Virus record (IMG/VR): IMGVR_UViG_3300020020_000139
Span: 1 to 27,274 of that record
Reading direction: 5' to 3' (one strand)
DNA: 27,274 bases
DNA from: a virus
A model generated the notes under the pieces. It worked only from the letters and a program-made list of their open reading frames with translations. It made no database searches and was not told the DNA's origin. Each line of letters starts with the position of its first letter. Within the stretch, counting starts at the first letter, position 1. Below, one piece after another: positions 15,140 through 22,316 of this stretch. The position numbers and the translations under genes are program-made.

Positions 15140-15557
15140 CCTTCACCGTCACAGTTTCTCCCTCATCATTCTTAAAGCTGTAGGACCCCTTTGGAGACCT
15201 GAAAATATGCTCCAAAACGTCTCTTTTTTCGGCCCTCACCTCGGCCCCTACAGCTTGCTTGTCCTTCTTAACCTGCTCATCTTCCTTCTTGAATAACTCA
15301 TCTAGCTCCCGGCGGCTAAGATCCCGGAGGCTTAATTGGTCGATTACTCGACGATCAAGTTGCCAAACTCCGAGAACACAGTAACCGGTGTCTACCTCGA
15401 CGATTCGATAGGGAGTGTCCGTTATCTCTGCAAACCGATCAGGGTCTAGATACTGAACAGTTAGTTCGGGCCACCGATCCCGAATCTCAGAGACGATCCC
15501 CATTACGTCATCATCTACCTGTACAACTTCGCCGTTATTAGTTAATGCCTTAGCCAT
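15132..15557 (-). CDS. Hypothetical virion-operon protein with charged C-terminal helix
   Basis: I chose ATG 15557 (AAGGA about 8 nt upstream); frames that begin further right would run into the hairpin. The 141-residue product has a beta-rich first half (VVQVDDDVMGIVSEI, YRIVEVDTGYCVLGVWQLD) and a strongly charged helix (RELDELFKKEDEQVKKDKQ) before a short beta end. No family was recognised. It sits between the capsid and adaptor genes, where head-completion or minor head proteins commonly lie. The next start overlaps its stop. Confidence 0.7.
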   Translation of the reverse strand: MAKALTNNGEVVQVDDDVMGIVSEIRDRWPELTVQYLDPDRFAEITDTPYRIVEVDTGYCVLGVWQLDRRVIDQLSLRDLSRRELDELFKKEDEQVKKDKQAVGAEVRAEKRDVLEHIFRSPKGSYSFKNDEGETVTVKDG

Positions 15558-15591
15558 TGTAAAAGTCCTTAGTGGGGTTGGAGAGGAACGA

Positions 15592-15636
15592 AAGGAGCCC
15601 ACCTACCCTACTCGAAAGCAGGGAGGTGGGCTCCTT
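15592..15636 (-). terminator. Strong hairpin between capsid and adaptor blocks, probable partial terminator
   Basis: A 13-bp perfect stem pairs 15592-15604 (AAGGAGCCCACCT) with 15624-15636, with an inner CCCT/AGGG stem (15606-15609 with 15620-15623). On the - strand it is followed by a moderately T-rich tail (TTTCGTTCCTC), so it could end or reduce transcription after the highly expressed capsid gene. A weaker nested dyad lies just upstream (GAGACT at 15657-15662 with AGTCTC at 15696-15701, and AATGTA/TACATT inside). It could instead be an RNA-processing site. Confidence 0.65.
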
Positions 15637-15693
15637 CCGACTCACCCTCTCCAAATGAGACTGGGGCAATGTAAGCTAGGCCTACATTTAAAC

Positions 15694-15897
15694 TTAGTCT
15701 CTCTTTTCCTCCTGTACAGCTAACCAACAGGAGACAGCCCCTACGAAAGAAGCTGAAAAGAGAGCCCAGACAGAGACACCTACTAAGTAAGGTACGCTGT
15801 CCTTGAGCGGGGTGAACATGGAGATAGGGGTCATTACGGCCCACAGTACCATGTTGGCTAGATTGAAGGCTAAACAGACGAGAACTAGCCGTCTCAT
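15694..15897 (-). CDS. Two-helix small membrane protein after capsid gene
   Basis: A 67-residue protein with two hydrophobic helices, about 4-28 (LVLVCLAFNLANMVLWAVMT) and 37-62 (PYLVGVSVWALFSASFVGAV), a short loop and a charged end (QEEKRD). Its ATG follows the capsid TAA directly (TAAATG). Holin-like topology is possible, but it is placed in the structural block and no family was recognised. It ends before the strong hairpin. Confidence 0.65.
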   Translation of the reverse strand: MRRLVLVCLAFNLANMVLWAVMTPISMFTPLKDSVPYLVGVSVWALFSASFVGAVSCWLAVQEEKRD

Positions 15898-17094
15898 TTA
15901 GTTTTCAGCAACTCCGATAAGCGCACCTAGAGCGTTGCGCTGCTTGATCCCAAGCTCGAAGTAACGCTTCATGAAGACATCGTAAGCATCTACGTTACTC
16001 ACCTGAGTGAACATCGAGCCAGTCTTGTCCTCGAAGTGCCAATCCTTGGTGTGATAAACCCGCATGAGCTTCTCAGGAACAGCGTACATACGACCAGCAG
16101 GAGCGTCGGGATCCTCTACTAGAGGAATATCCTTAGAGCCGTAGCTGAACGGAAGAGCCTTGAAGCCACCGTTAAACTCCATTGTCCCAGTGAATCGACG
16201 CTGCTGTACTAGAAGGTTGAAGTAAGCACGCCGTACACCAAGACTGGTGAAGATAACGGAAGGAGTGTTACCAGTAGCGATCCGAATGTCGTCAAGGAGC
16301 TTAATCATCGACGTTTCGGAAAGCGGAGCACCACCATTGTTGATAACACGGGCCTTCCACATCGGATCATTTAGACCGAATAGGTTGACAGTGTTGTCAG
16401 CAATACGAGCTAGACCAGTAGGCTCACGCTGGGTACCGCCGAGGAAGTTACCAGCACGAACTACACGGTGTGCAGTAGTCGTCTGGAAGTTGGCACCAGA
16501 AAGAGTTACGGTCTTGGCATCGTAATCTACAGCGGTAATCGTACGAGTAACTGCTAGATCAGTACCAGCAGAAGTAGTAACGTCAACAACTGCGTCAATT
16601 TCTAGCCAGCGGGCATCATCTACAGTAAAGGTAAGGCCAGGAGCACCCATTGCTACGGAGCACTGAGCAAGAGCACCGGTACCATCACCGTAGAAGATAC
16701 GGTTCTGGTCCTTCTTGACCGAATCCTCTAAAACCTGCATCTCGTTATCGACTGCATCGACGAACGACTGCTTGTCAGTCTCTGCAATCTCGAAGATCTG
16801 GCCCTGAATACGGCACCGCACATAACCGTAGAATAGTCCTACGTTTACTTCCTTGAGGCGGGCTCGTCCAGGATCACCTAGCGTCTCATTTTCCTGACGA
16901 TAGGAGATTCCCTGGTTACGACCAACCTGGATCGGGAAGTCTACGTACTTACCGCCAGCCTTCTGAACTACTCCCTTAGAAGAGGATTCAATTCGCTGAG
17001 TAAGTACGGTCTCATCGTTGATCGCCTTAACGATCTTACCTTCGTACAGCTCCTTAAGAGCTGGCGTCAGAGACGCAATGTTGGCGTTCGGCAT
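15898..17094 (-). CDS. Major capsid protein (HK97 fold)
   Basis: A 398-residue protein. The N-terminal arm (SLTPALKELYEGKIVKAIND), the E-loop region (VDFPIQVGRNQGISYRQENE, TLGDPGRARLKEVNVGLFYG), the spine helix (SFVDAVDNEMQVLEDSVKKD) and IFYGDGTGALA are typical of HK97-fold capsid proteins. A beta-rich stretch at about 150-220 (ARWLEIDAVVDVTT, TITAVDYDAKTVTLSGANF) looks like an insertion domain on the shell surface. The end (DAYDVFMKRYFELGIKQRNA) matches the capsid C-terminus. It follows the scaffold gene, with AAGGA 6 nt before the ATG. Confidence 0.93.
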   Translation of the reverse strand: MPNANIASLTPALKELYEGKIVKAINDETVLTQRIESSSKGVVQKAGGKYVDFPIQVGRNQGISYRQENETLGDPGRARLKEVNVGLFYGYVRCRIQGQIFEIAETDKQSFVDAVDNEMQVLEDSVKKDQNRIFYGDGTGALAQCSVAMGAPGLTFTVDDARWLEIDAVVDVTTSAGTDLAVTRTITAVDYDAKTVTLSGANFQTTTAHRVVRAGNFLGGTQREPTGLARIADNTVNLFGLNDPMWKARVINNGGAPLSETSMIKLLDDIRIATGNTPSVIFTSLGVRRAYFNLLVQQRRFTGTMEFNGGFKALPFSYGSKDIPLVEDPDAPAGRMYAVPEKLMRVYHTKDWHFEDKTGSMFTQVSNVDAYDVFMKRYFELGIKQRNALGALIGVAEN

Positions 17095-17108
17095 CTTAGT
17101 TCCTTAGG

Positions 17109-17900
17109 TTAACTGCCGAAGTCTCCAAGTCGAGCTAGGAAAGCTGCTCGACGCTGGTCTTCAGTCATGTTGGCGGGATCTTGTGCAACAGGAGGCTGCG
17201 AATTAGCGCCCATAATATTAGGCGGCTTAGCCGCTGCCCGCTGATTAATAGCTCCCTGAGTGATTGTCTGCCATTCCTTGGCAATTGTTGCCGGATCTAC
17301 AGTCCCTGCGTTCAAATACGCTAGGATAAACTGCTCCGGTACGTTACCAAAGTTTGTCTTGAACTCACCCAGATAATTCTCAAGCTGCTTATCTGCCGCA
17401 GCTTGTTCAGCAGCCTGCTGCTGCTTAGTAAAGTTTTCAGCCATCAACCCAACAGCCCGCTCCATTCGGTCTAGCTTAGACCACCGATCCTGATAAGGAT
17501 CTGGAGTCTTAGCTTGAGGCTGGGCATTAGGATCCGGTACGATTTCACCCTGTGCGTTGTACTTGAAGCCTTGATCTGCTAGCCAGTTAACGACACTTTC
17601 AGGATCGTTAACTAACTTATCATAAACCTGGCGTGCATCACGAAGTTCATCAGCTGAGCCCAGTCCTTCATACGACTTAAGCTGGCCTTGAACTTGCTGA
17701 GCGTACTTGGTGAAACCACCGTCCCACTTGGGAAGATACTTACTAACAATTCCCCGCTCTTCCTCTGGAACTTCCTCAAGGAACTTCTGTCCGTAGGGGG
17801 AAAGCTGTGGTGCTTGTGGTGTGGCAGGTTGAACCTCTGGGTCACCGGCGGGCTGTCCTTCGGACTCTGGCCCTGGACCTGATTCTTCCAGGAAACTCAT
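17109..17900 (-). CDS. Scaffolding protein
   Basis: A 263-residue acidic protein with a Pro/Glu/Gln-rich disordered N-terminus (ESGPGPESEGQPAGDPEVQP) and long helices in the middle (YAQQVQGQLKSYEGLG; KLDRMERAVGLMAENFTKQQ). It has a Pro/Ala/Gln linker, and a short helix at the C-terminus (TEDQRRAAFLARLGDFGS) is the usual capsid-binding element. The place directly upstream of the major capsid gene and the composition are standard for scaffolds. It directs procapsid assembly and leaves or is lost before packaging. ATG 17900 has GGAG 10 nt upstream. Confidence 0.87.
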   Translation of the reverse strand: MSFLEESGPGPESEGQPAGDPEVQPATPQAPQLSPYGQKFLEEVPEEERGIVSKYLPKWDGGFTKYAQQVQGQLKSYEGLGSADELRDARQVYDKLVNDPESVVNWLADQGFKYNAQGEIVPDPNAQPQAKTPDPYQDRWSKLDRMERAVGLMAENFTKQQQAAEQAAADKQLENYLGEFKTNFGNVPEQFILAYLNAGTVDPATIAKEWQTITQGAINQRAAAKPPNIMGANSQPPVAQDPANMTEDQRRAAFLARLGDFGS

Positions 17901-17905
17901 TTAGA

Positions 17906-18748
17906 TTAAACTCCTAATACGGGTGTAGTTGACCATGCTTCAAAATAGCTGATTGGCGAATAGACATGAGTACCTGCTGGAAGTACAACTCCCATTAGAG
18001 TTCCGGTAAGTGCCTGAGCTGCGGCGTTCAAAGTCCAGTCATCAAGCTTAACCCCATTGAGGAAAACCTGAGCTGTAGTCCCTGAAAGTCGAAGCCCGAA
18101 AGCGTTACCAGTTGCAGGTGTAGTTGTTGGAATCGTGATATCCCGCTCCGTTGCAGGCGTACCAGCGACGTTCCTAGTTACACGTAGGTTAGTAGCAGCC
18201 TGACGTGAAAGTCCAATCCAGTTATTAGCGTCAGTAACACGAGCTACATGCTGGGTAACAGTAGTTACATCAGCATCAGACATTGTTAGCCACTGAGCAA
18301 AGATATCATTACTTCTACCAGTTCCTAGGTTAACAGAAACTAGACCAGCAGCAGAACTCATTGCACCTAGAGGACCTCGTGAAAGGTCACCAGGAGAAGC
18401 AATAGCCTTACCGGTTGAATCTAGGATAACTCCTGTAGCCCTACGAATCGACATAGGTACATCAGAACTCTCATAGGACTGACCACCACCAGGATGGAAA
18501 GCCGCTAGAAGTCGTGGATTCCTAGTAGAAGGAGCTTGGAACCGTGAGGTGTACACATTACGATGTGCGAATAGAATATCATTCTGGGTTGGCTCCCACT
18601 CAAGTGTAGCGTTAGCTAGACCAGCCCTACGATTCTTAGCAAACCGACGGTAAGGTGGAGAAAGAAGGTTCTCATACTGGAAGGGATTAGTGAAACCAGG
18701 GGTACCTGGCTCATTAAACCCTTCATCAGTTCCGTATGTCATTGTCAC
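17906..18748 (-). CDS. Lectin/LamG-like virion surface protein
   Basis: A 280-residue protein. GTG 18748 overlaps the portal stop (GTGA) and has GGAGG 9 nt upstream; an ATG at 18742 is the alternative. The first ~100 residues are Pro/Arg-rich. From ~105 on the strands read like a concanavalin/LamG domain: DIFAQWLTMSDADVTTVTQH, RVTDANNWIGLSRQ, FGLRLSGTTAQVFLNGVKLD, PISYFEAWST. Such domains bind sugars or decorate heads and fibres. Finding it between portal and scaffold suggests a head-surface component. The domain call is by pattern only. Confidence 0.68.
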   Translation of the reverse strand: MTMTYGTDEGFNEPGTPGFTNPFQYENLLSPPYRRFAKNRRAGLANATLEWEPTQNDILFAHRNVYTSRFQAPSTRNPRLLAAFHPGGGQSYESSDVPMSIRRATGVILDSTGKAIASPGDLSRGPLGAMSSAAGLVSVNLGTGRSNDIFAQWLTMSDADVTTVTQHVARVTDANNWIGLSRQAATNLRVTRNVAGTPATERDITIPTTTPATGNAFGLRLSGTTAQVFLNGVKLDDWTLNAAAQALTGTLMGVVLPAGTHVYSPISYFEAWSTTPVLGV

Positions 18749-20850
18749 TGCGGTGGACCTCCACTAGATGCAGTATTCGACTGTGGAGCTGGTGCTGCTC
18801 CCATTCCTCCTGATTGTAGGCTAATAATGAATCCTCGTAAAGCTTCCTCCACCATGTCAGGCACATAATACTGAGCCATTTCAGCCATCTCTGGGTTCAT
18901 CATCATCATTTGAGGTGGAATCTGCGGGGTCATTACCTCAGATGGAATGCTAGCTACTAATTCAGGAGCTAGTTGCTTAGCAAGTAAGAACATATCCTTG
19001 AACACATGATGACGGAAGATCATCTTAGGCTGATCCTCTAAAGCCTCATATTCCTCCCGCTTTCTGTAGTTGTCGTGTACCTGGATATGAACTAGCAAGT
19101 TCTGCCAGTCATTAGTATCCTGAGGTTCTCCCTGAGCCATATGCAGATTCTGACGCTCAGCTTCCCGAACATCAACCTGCATTTCCTCGAAGACTCTAGC
19201 AGTGTCTCCCATATCAAGGAACTGTAGTCCCTTATCAGCTGGGAGAATGCCCATCTTCATTAGCTCCATTAGGAGAGCTTGCTTAGCAGCCCTACTTTGC
19301 GGAGTTGCAGATCCAGCAACTACATGCCAGTCAGTGTTTCCACGGAGATTAGTAGCAGACAGTAGATAGGTCTCGAAGTTCTGATCCTGACCTACAACCT
19401 TAATCTGCCGCTCAGCATCCCAAAATTGAACCACGTAACCTAGAAGATGACGACAGATTCTCTGATAAGCTCGCTCCTTATCTCGAAGACACTCAGAAAG
19501 AACTTCATCCTGATTCTCCTGTAGATAAGAGATAGCAGTTGCTGCCGTTACTCCAGAGGGGATACCCTGTTCTAGCTGTCGCTGCTCTGCTAGATCACTC
19601 ATTTCTTCCTGTAGATGCTGTAAGTGTTCTACAACATAATTAGGAATGTTGGGCATTTGAATAGGAGCAGGCGGTGGAGTTCCTGGCTTATACATGATCA
19701 TTTCACCAGGTCGACCTTGAACAGCGTTGGCATTAATAGAACCTTGCTGAACTGCCATCATAGGTCGAGCCATCCGGTTCTTGTCCTCAATGATCTGAGA
19801 ACGAGTCCGATTGTACTCCATCTGTAAAGGACGAAGGTCTACAATGATTGACTCACCATAGAATCGACCAGTCTCTAGGAATTGACGACGAGTGAAAGGA
19901 TATTCCTTATGAGCATAAGGCCACTCAGGATAATACCCTAGTACAATGTCATTGCACCAAGTTAGCACCATTCCTTCTGGGTACTCAGTGCAAGGCTTAG
20001 CCCACAGCTCAAATACTTCAATACCCTTCTTAGAGGTATTAGACTTGTAGCCTTGAGCTGCCTGTAGCTTGGCCTCAATAGAGGAACCAGCCAGCTTAGC
20101 ATCCTCACCTGGATCTACCTGATACTGATCCATAATCTGACTACGAGTTCTAACAGCGACGTGACAGATCCAATCCTGTAGATCAATATCTGGCTCATCA
20201 ATGTTAGATACGAAGATGTGGAACGGAGAAATAGTCTCTACGACTGGAGCACCCATCATCGTTGATGGACGCTTTTCACCTGTCATAGGGTCTTCTTCTT
20301 CTGGTCCTGCCATCTTGATGCTCTCGTTATAGTAATCCTTCGAGAACCCAGTACCGCAGGTCAGCATCCACCAGTCAGTTCGATTAAGCCGCTCTTGCAA
20401 CTTAGTCAAATCAATAAGGTAAGTATTGAGCCGCTCACCAGCCCGAGCAGCAGCAATATCGCTATCGTCAGTTGTAGAAGGCGCAATAAAGCCCCTAATT
20501 TGCTCCTTGCAGAGCTTCGCATATTGCTTATTCACCAACTTCCGAACACGGTTCACAGTAATGCGAACACGGTGGGGAGGCACCTTCGGTTCAATCATTG
20601 AACCTAGATGGGTAGAAGAAGCAGCTGCATCCCACATGAGCCATTGCCGTCCGAACATGAAGGCAATGTTTTGATACCACTCTCTTTCAAACGGAACCCT
20701 CGCCATCTTAGCAGCGTTTACTTCCGTCTTCCATTTCTGAATCAGATGTTCAGGATTTGGGGGTAAAATCCGGCCTTCGCCGGCAATTCCTACAGCTTCC
20801 CTTGTGGGATTAGCTTGTCCACCTGGAGCTTCAGTGTTCGTTACGCTCAC
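18745..20850 (-). CDS. Portal protein
   Basis: I chose GTG 20850 (GGGAG 7 nt upstream); a TTG at 20877 is in frame but lacks a site. The ~701-residue product shows portal features: the N-terminal EWYQNIAFMFGRQWLMWD, the clip/wing HRVRITVNRVRKLVNKQYAK, the FHIFVSNIDEPDIDLQDW region, the long stem-like helix QIPNIPNYVVEHLQHLQEEM with LEQGIPSGVTAATAISYLQE, and a helical crown. The C-terminus is Met/Pro-rich (PPQMMMMNPEM). Length and gene order (terminase, portal, scaffold, capsid) agree. It forms the 12-subunit ring through which DNA is packaged and ejected. Confidence 0.92.
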   Translation of the reverse strand: MSVTNTEAPGGQANPTREAVGIAGEGRILPPNPEHLIQKWKTEVNAAKMARVPFEREWYQNIAFMFGRQWLMWDAAASSTHLGSMIEPKVPPHRVRITVNRVRKLVNKQYAKLCKEQIRGFIAPSTTDDSDIAAARAGERLNTYLIDLTKLQERLNRTDWWMLTCGTGFSKDYYNESIKMAGPEEEDPMTGEKRPSTMMGAPVVETISPFHIFVSNIDEPDIDLQDWICHVAVRTRSQIMDQYQVDPGEDAKLAGSSIEAKLQAAQGYKSNTSKKGIEVFELWAKPCTEYPEGMVLTWCNDIVLGYYPEWPYAHKEYPFTRRQFLETGRFYGESIIVDLRPLQMEYNRTRSQIIEDKNRMARPMMAVQQGSINANAVQGRPGEMIMYKPGTPPPAPIQMPNIPNYVVEHLQHLQEEMSDLAEQRQLEQGIPSGVTAATAISYLQENQDEVLSECLRDKERAYQRICRHLLGYVVQFWDAERQIKVVGQDQNFETYLLSATNLRGNTDWHVVAGSATPQSRAAKQALLMELMKMGILPADKGLQFLDMGDTARVFEEMQVDVREAERQNLHMAQGEPQDTNDWQNLLVHIQVHDNYRKREEYEALEDQPKMIFRHHVFKDMFLLAKQLAPELVASIPSEVMTPQIPPQMMMMNPEMAEMAQYYVPDMVEEALRGFIISLQSGGMGAAPAPQSNTASSGGPPQ

Positions 20851-21193
20851 TCTCGTACTCCCTCGCAATCTCGTCAATCATGAAGTCGGGCGTTAGATCA
20901 AACAGCACAGCTTCCGGGTCGGAGTTAGAGTCCTCGTCTTCATACCCGGGGGTTATAATCGTTTGATCGGGGAGAGGAACGTTGTAGTATTGTACCTGGT
21001 TTAGATCAGCCAAAGTCCGGGAGGTCAGCCGATCCATTGCGTCCCTTGCTAGCTGGGTGTGACTTTCTAGCGCGTCCTTCTGACTCCTTAGAATCAGGCT
21101 CGTCAACTTCGTCTGCTGGTGCTGAAAGTAGAGCAGTAGCAAGCTCGACAGCAGCACTATGAGCACCAGTAATGAGATTACGAAAACGAGCAT
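20831..21193 (-). CDS. Single-helix membrane protein overlapping two neighbours
   Basis: A 120-residue protein with a strong N-terminal transmembrane helix (VISLLVLIVLLSSLLLLYF, about 5-23). A helical soluble part with Gln/His/Arg follows, and the C-terminus is acidic (TPGYEDEDSNSDPEAVLFD to EYESERNEH). ATG 21193 has a very good ribosome site (GAGGAAGAGA). The first 188 nt overlap the end of the upstream gene in another frame, and the last 20 nt overlap the portal start. The topology resembles spanin-type or membrane-anchored phage proteins, but the role is unknown. Confidence 0.65.
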   Translation of the reverse strand: MLVFVISLLVLIVLLSSLLLLYFQHQQTKLTSLILRSQKDALESHTQLARDAMDRLTSRTLADLNQVQYYNVPLPDQTIITPGYEDEDSNSDPEAVLFDLTPDFMIDEIAREYESERNEH

Positions 21194-21440
21194 TCTCTTC
21201 CTCTAGTTCCTTGTTACGTAGGCACAGTAATTCAAACTCGTCGTTGGGAATGTAGCCGATTAGTGTAGCGATGTTCTCAGCAGTTGAAGCTCCAATGTTG
21301 ATCCGACCGTCATATACGTCCCTGTCGGTATCAATGAAGTAGGGCTCGTCTACCTTACCAGTGAAGAAATCTTCCGCTGGACTAGCCATTTCCCTACGAT
21401 CAGTGACTAGCTTGAATCTTCCTAGTTCAGTTGTGCTCAC
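21006..21440 (-). CDS. Hypothetical protein with acidic, disordered C-terminus
   Basis: GTG 21440 (GGAAGGG about 11 nt upstream) gives a 144-residue product starting MSTTELGRF; ATG 21452 is the alternative but sits against the ribosome site. A beta-rich part (DEPYFIDTDRDVYDGRINIG) is followed by a helix LLCLRNKELEEENARFRNLI with leucine-zipper spacing, then a Ser/Asp/Glu/Lys-rich tail. No family was recognised. The second half of the gene overlaps the membrane-protein gene in another frame, so composition there may be shaped by the overlap. It lies between packaging and portal genes. Confidence 0.68.
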   Translation of the reverse strand: MSTTELGRFKLVTDRREMASPAEDFFTGKVDEPYFIDTDRDVYDGRINIGASTAENIATLIGYIPNDEFELLCLRNKELEEENARFRNLITGAHSAAVELATALLSAPADEVDEPDSKESEGRARKSHPASKGRNGSADLPDFG

Positions 21441-21603
21441 GACGACCAGCATCCCTTCCTGTCTCAATAGCGTTAGCAAACCAGCCTACGAGAAACCCTA
21501 CATCGACAGCTAGATCTGGCTTCCCCCATACTGTTTCTTTAAAAGCCTTAGCCCAAATCATTCCGTCTGTAGTACTTAAAAGTTCTTTCTCAGTCGTGCT
21601 CAT
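21427..21603 (-). CDS. Small conserved-looking phage protein (58 aa)
   Basis: A 58-residue frame read from the - strand: MSTTEKELLS, then DGMIWAKAFKETV, then WFANAIETGRDAGRR, ending HN. I recall small proteins of tailed phages with a GWFANAIETGRxAG motif, which speaks for a real gene. The start overlaps the upstream Acb2-like stop (ATGA), and the end overlaps the next gene by about 14 nt. No catalytic or membrane features are seen. Confidence 0.82.
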   Translation of the reverse strand: MSTTEKELLSTTDGMIWAKAFKETVWGKPDLAVDVGFLVGWFANAIETGRDAGRREHN

Positions 21604-21860
21604 ACTTCACCCTCTCCTACAGCAATTGCCTGGGTGGCTCGCATTAGGCCTTCTTCTAGCTTAGTGAAGCACTCAGCCTTAGCCTTACCCTCTGGGCACA
21701 TCTTGTTAACTAGTCGAGCTAGATCCATAAAGGCTCCACGTAGAATGGTGTACCGCTCTGGCTGATCTAGTTCTGGACGAGCAGGGTGATAGCTCATCAT
21801 GTTGACGAATTCATCTTCGTTGCTCTGTAGGGTGTAGTCCCTACGATGTGACTCACTCAT
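21600..21860 (-). CDS. Acb2/Tad1 hairpin-domain protein, putative cyclic-nucleotide sponge (anti-CBASS/anti-Thoeris)
   Basis: I chose ATG 21860, 1 nt after the HNH stop, with GAGGA 8 nt upstream; ATG 21875 is in frame but sits on that site. The 86-residue helical protein has the layout of the Acb2/Tad1 hairpin family: MMSYHPARPE, then Tyr37 with YTILRGAFMDLARLV, CPEGKAKAEC, and LEEGLMRATQAIAV near the end. Known Acb2 proteins bind cyclic di- and trinucleotides, and Tad proteins bind Thoeris signals; both act as sponges that block host immune signalling. The match is by recalled pattern only, and nucleotide preference cannot be read. The gene lies between HNH and the 58-residue gene in the virion operon. 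Confidence 0.72.
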   Translation of the reverse strand: MSESHRRDYTLQSNEDEFVNMMSYHPARPELDQPERYTILRGAFMDLARLVNKMCPEGKAKAECFTKLEEGLMRATQAIAVGEGEV

Positions 21861-21861
21861 C

Positions 21862-22311
21862 TTACCATTCCTCAATTCTGCCGTGATAGCGTTCTAGGGC
21901 GTTTCTATTATGACACTTACGACAATCAAACCATTTGTACTTGCCACGAGTCTTTGGTATTGCATTGAAACCTGTAAGTTGATGGCCCTTCTTACACGTT
22001 TTAACACCATCAATTACTCTGTGTCCAAACTTAGCTTCAAATTGACGACGTATATTCTCTCCTTGTGTAACAGCTTCTAAACACTCCGGCCTGAAACAAT
22101 GTCGAATCCTACAATCGTGATCTACCTGAAAACCTTCGGGAATGTCACCAATGAAGAATAAATGAGACAGAATATGAACATATCTCATTTCTCGTCTTGC
22201 TGGATCCCATAGTTTTCCGTACCCTTCTGAAATGTATCCAGTCCATAGCCAGTGGTTGTCAGTGAAGTCTGTATTCTCCAGGATTTTAGATATGAAATAA
22301 CTGCGCCGCAA
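21862..22311 (-). CDS. HNH endonuclease-like protein with altered active site and zinc-binding Cys
   Basis: A 149-residue protein starting at TTG 22311, 5 nt after the terminase stop. It resembles the HNH_3 type: HILSHLFFIGDIPEGFQVDH with His65, then CRIRHCFRPECLEAVTQGEN. In the usual CVNPxHLE the catalytic Asn and final His are R74 and C77 here, so DNA cleavage may be impaired. The C-terminus has a Cys/His set (TCKKGH, DCRKCH) of a zinc-finger type. HNH genes beside terminases can be packaging partners or homing enzymes. It lies next to the large terminase gene and could be either a packaging aid or a decayed homing gene. Confidence 0.85.
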   Translation of the reverse strand: MRRSYFISKILENTDFTDNHWLWTGYISEGYGKLWDPARREMRYVHILSHLFFIGDIPEGFQVDHDCRIRHCFRPECLEAVTQGENIRRQFEAKFGHRVIDGVKTCKKGHQLTGFNAIPKTRGKYKWFDCRKCHNRNALERYHGRIEEW

Positions 22312-22316
22312 TTAGA

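Noticed and set aside
15608-15844. 78-codon frame on the - strand
   Set aside because: It lies over the hairpin and the two-helix gene in another frame and has Cys/Ser/Arg-rich shadow composition.
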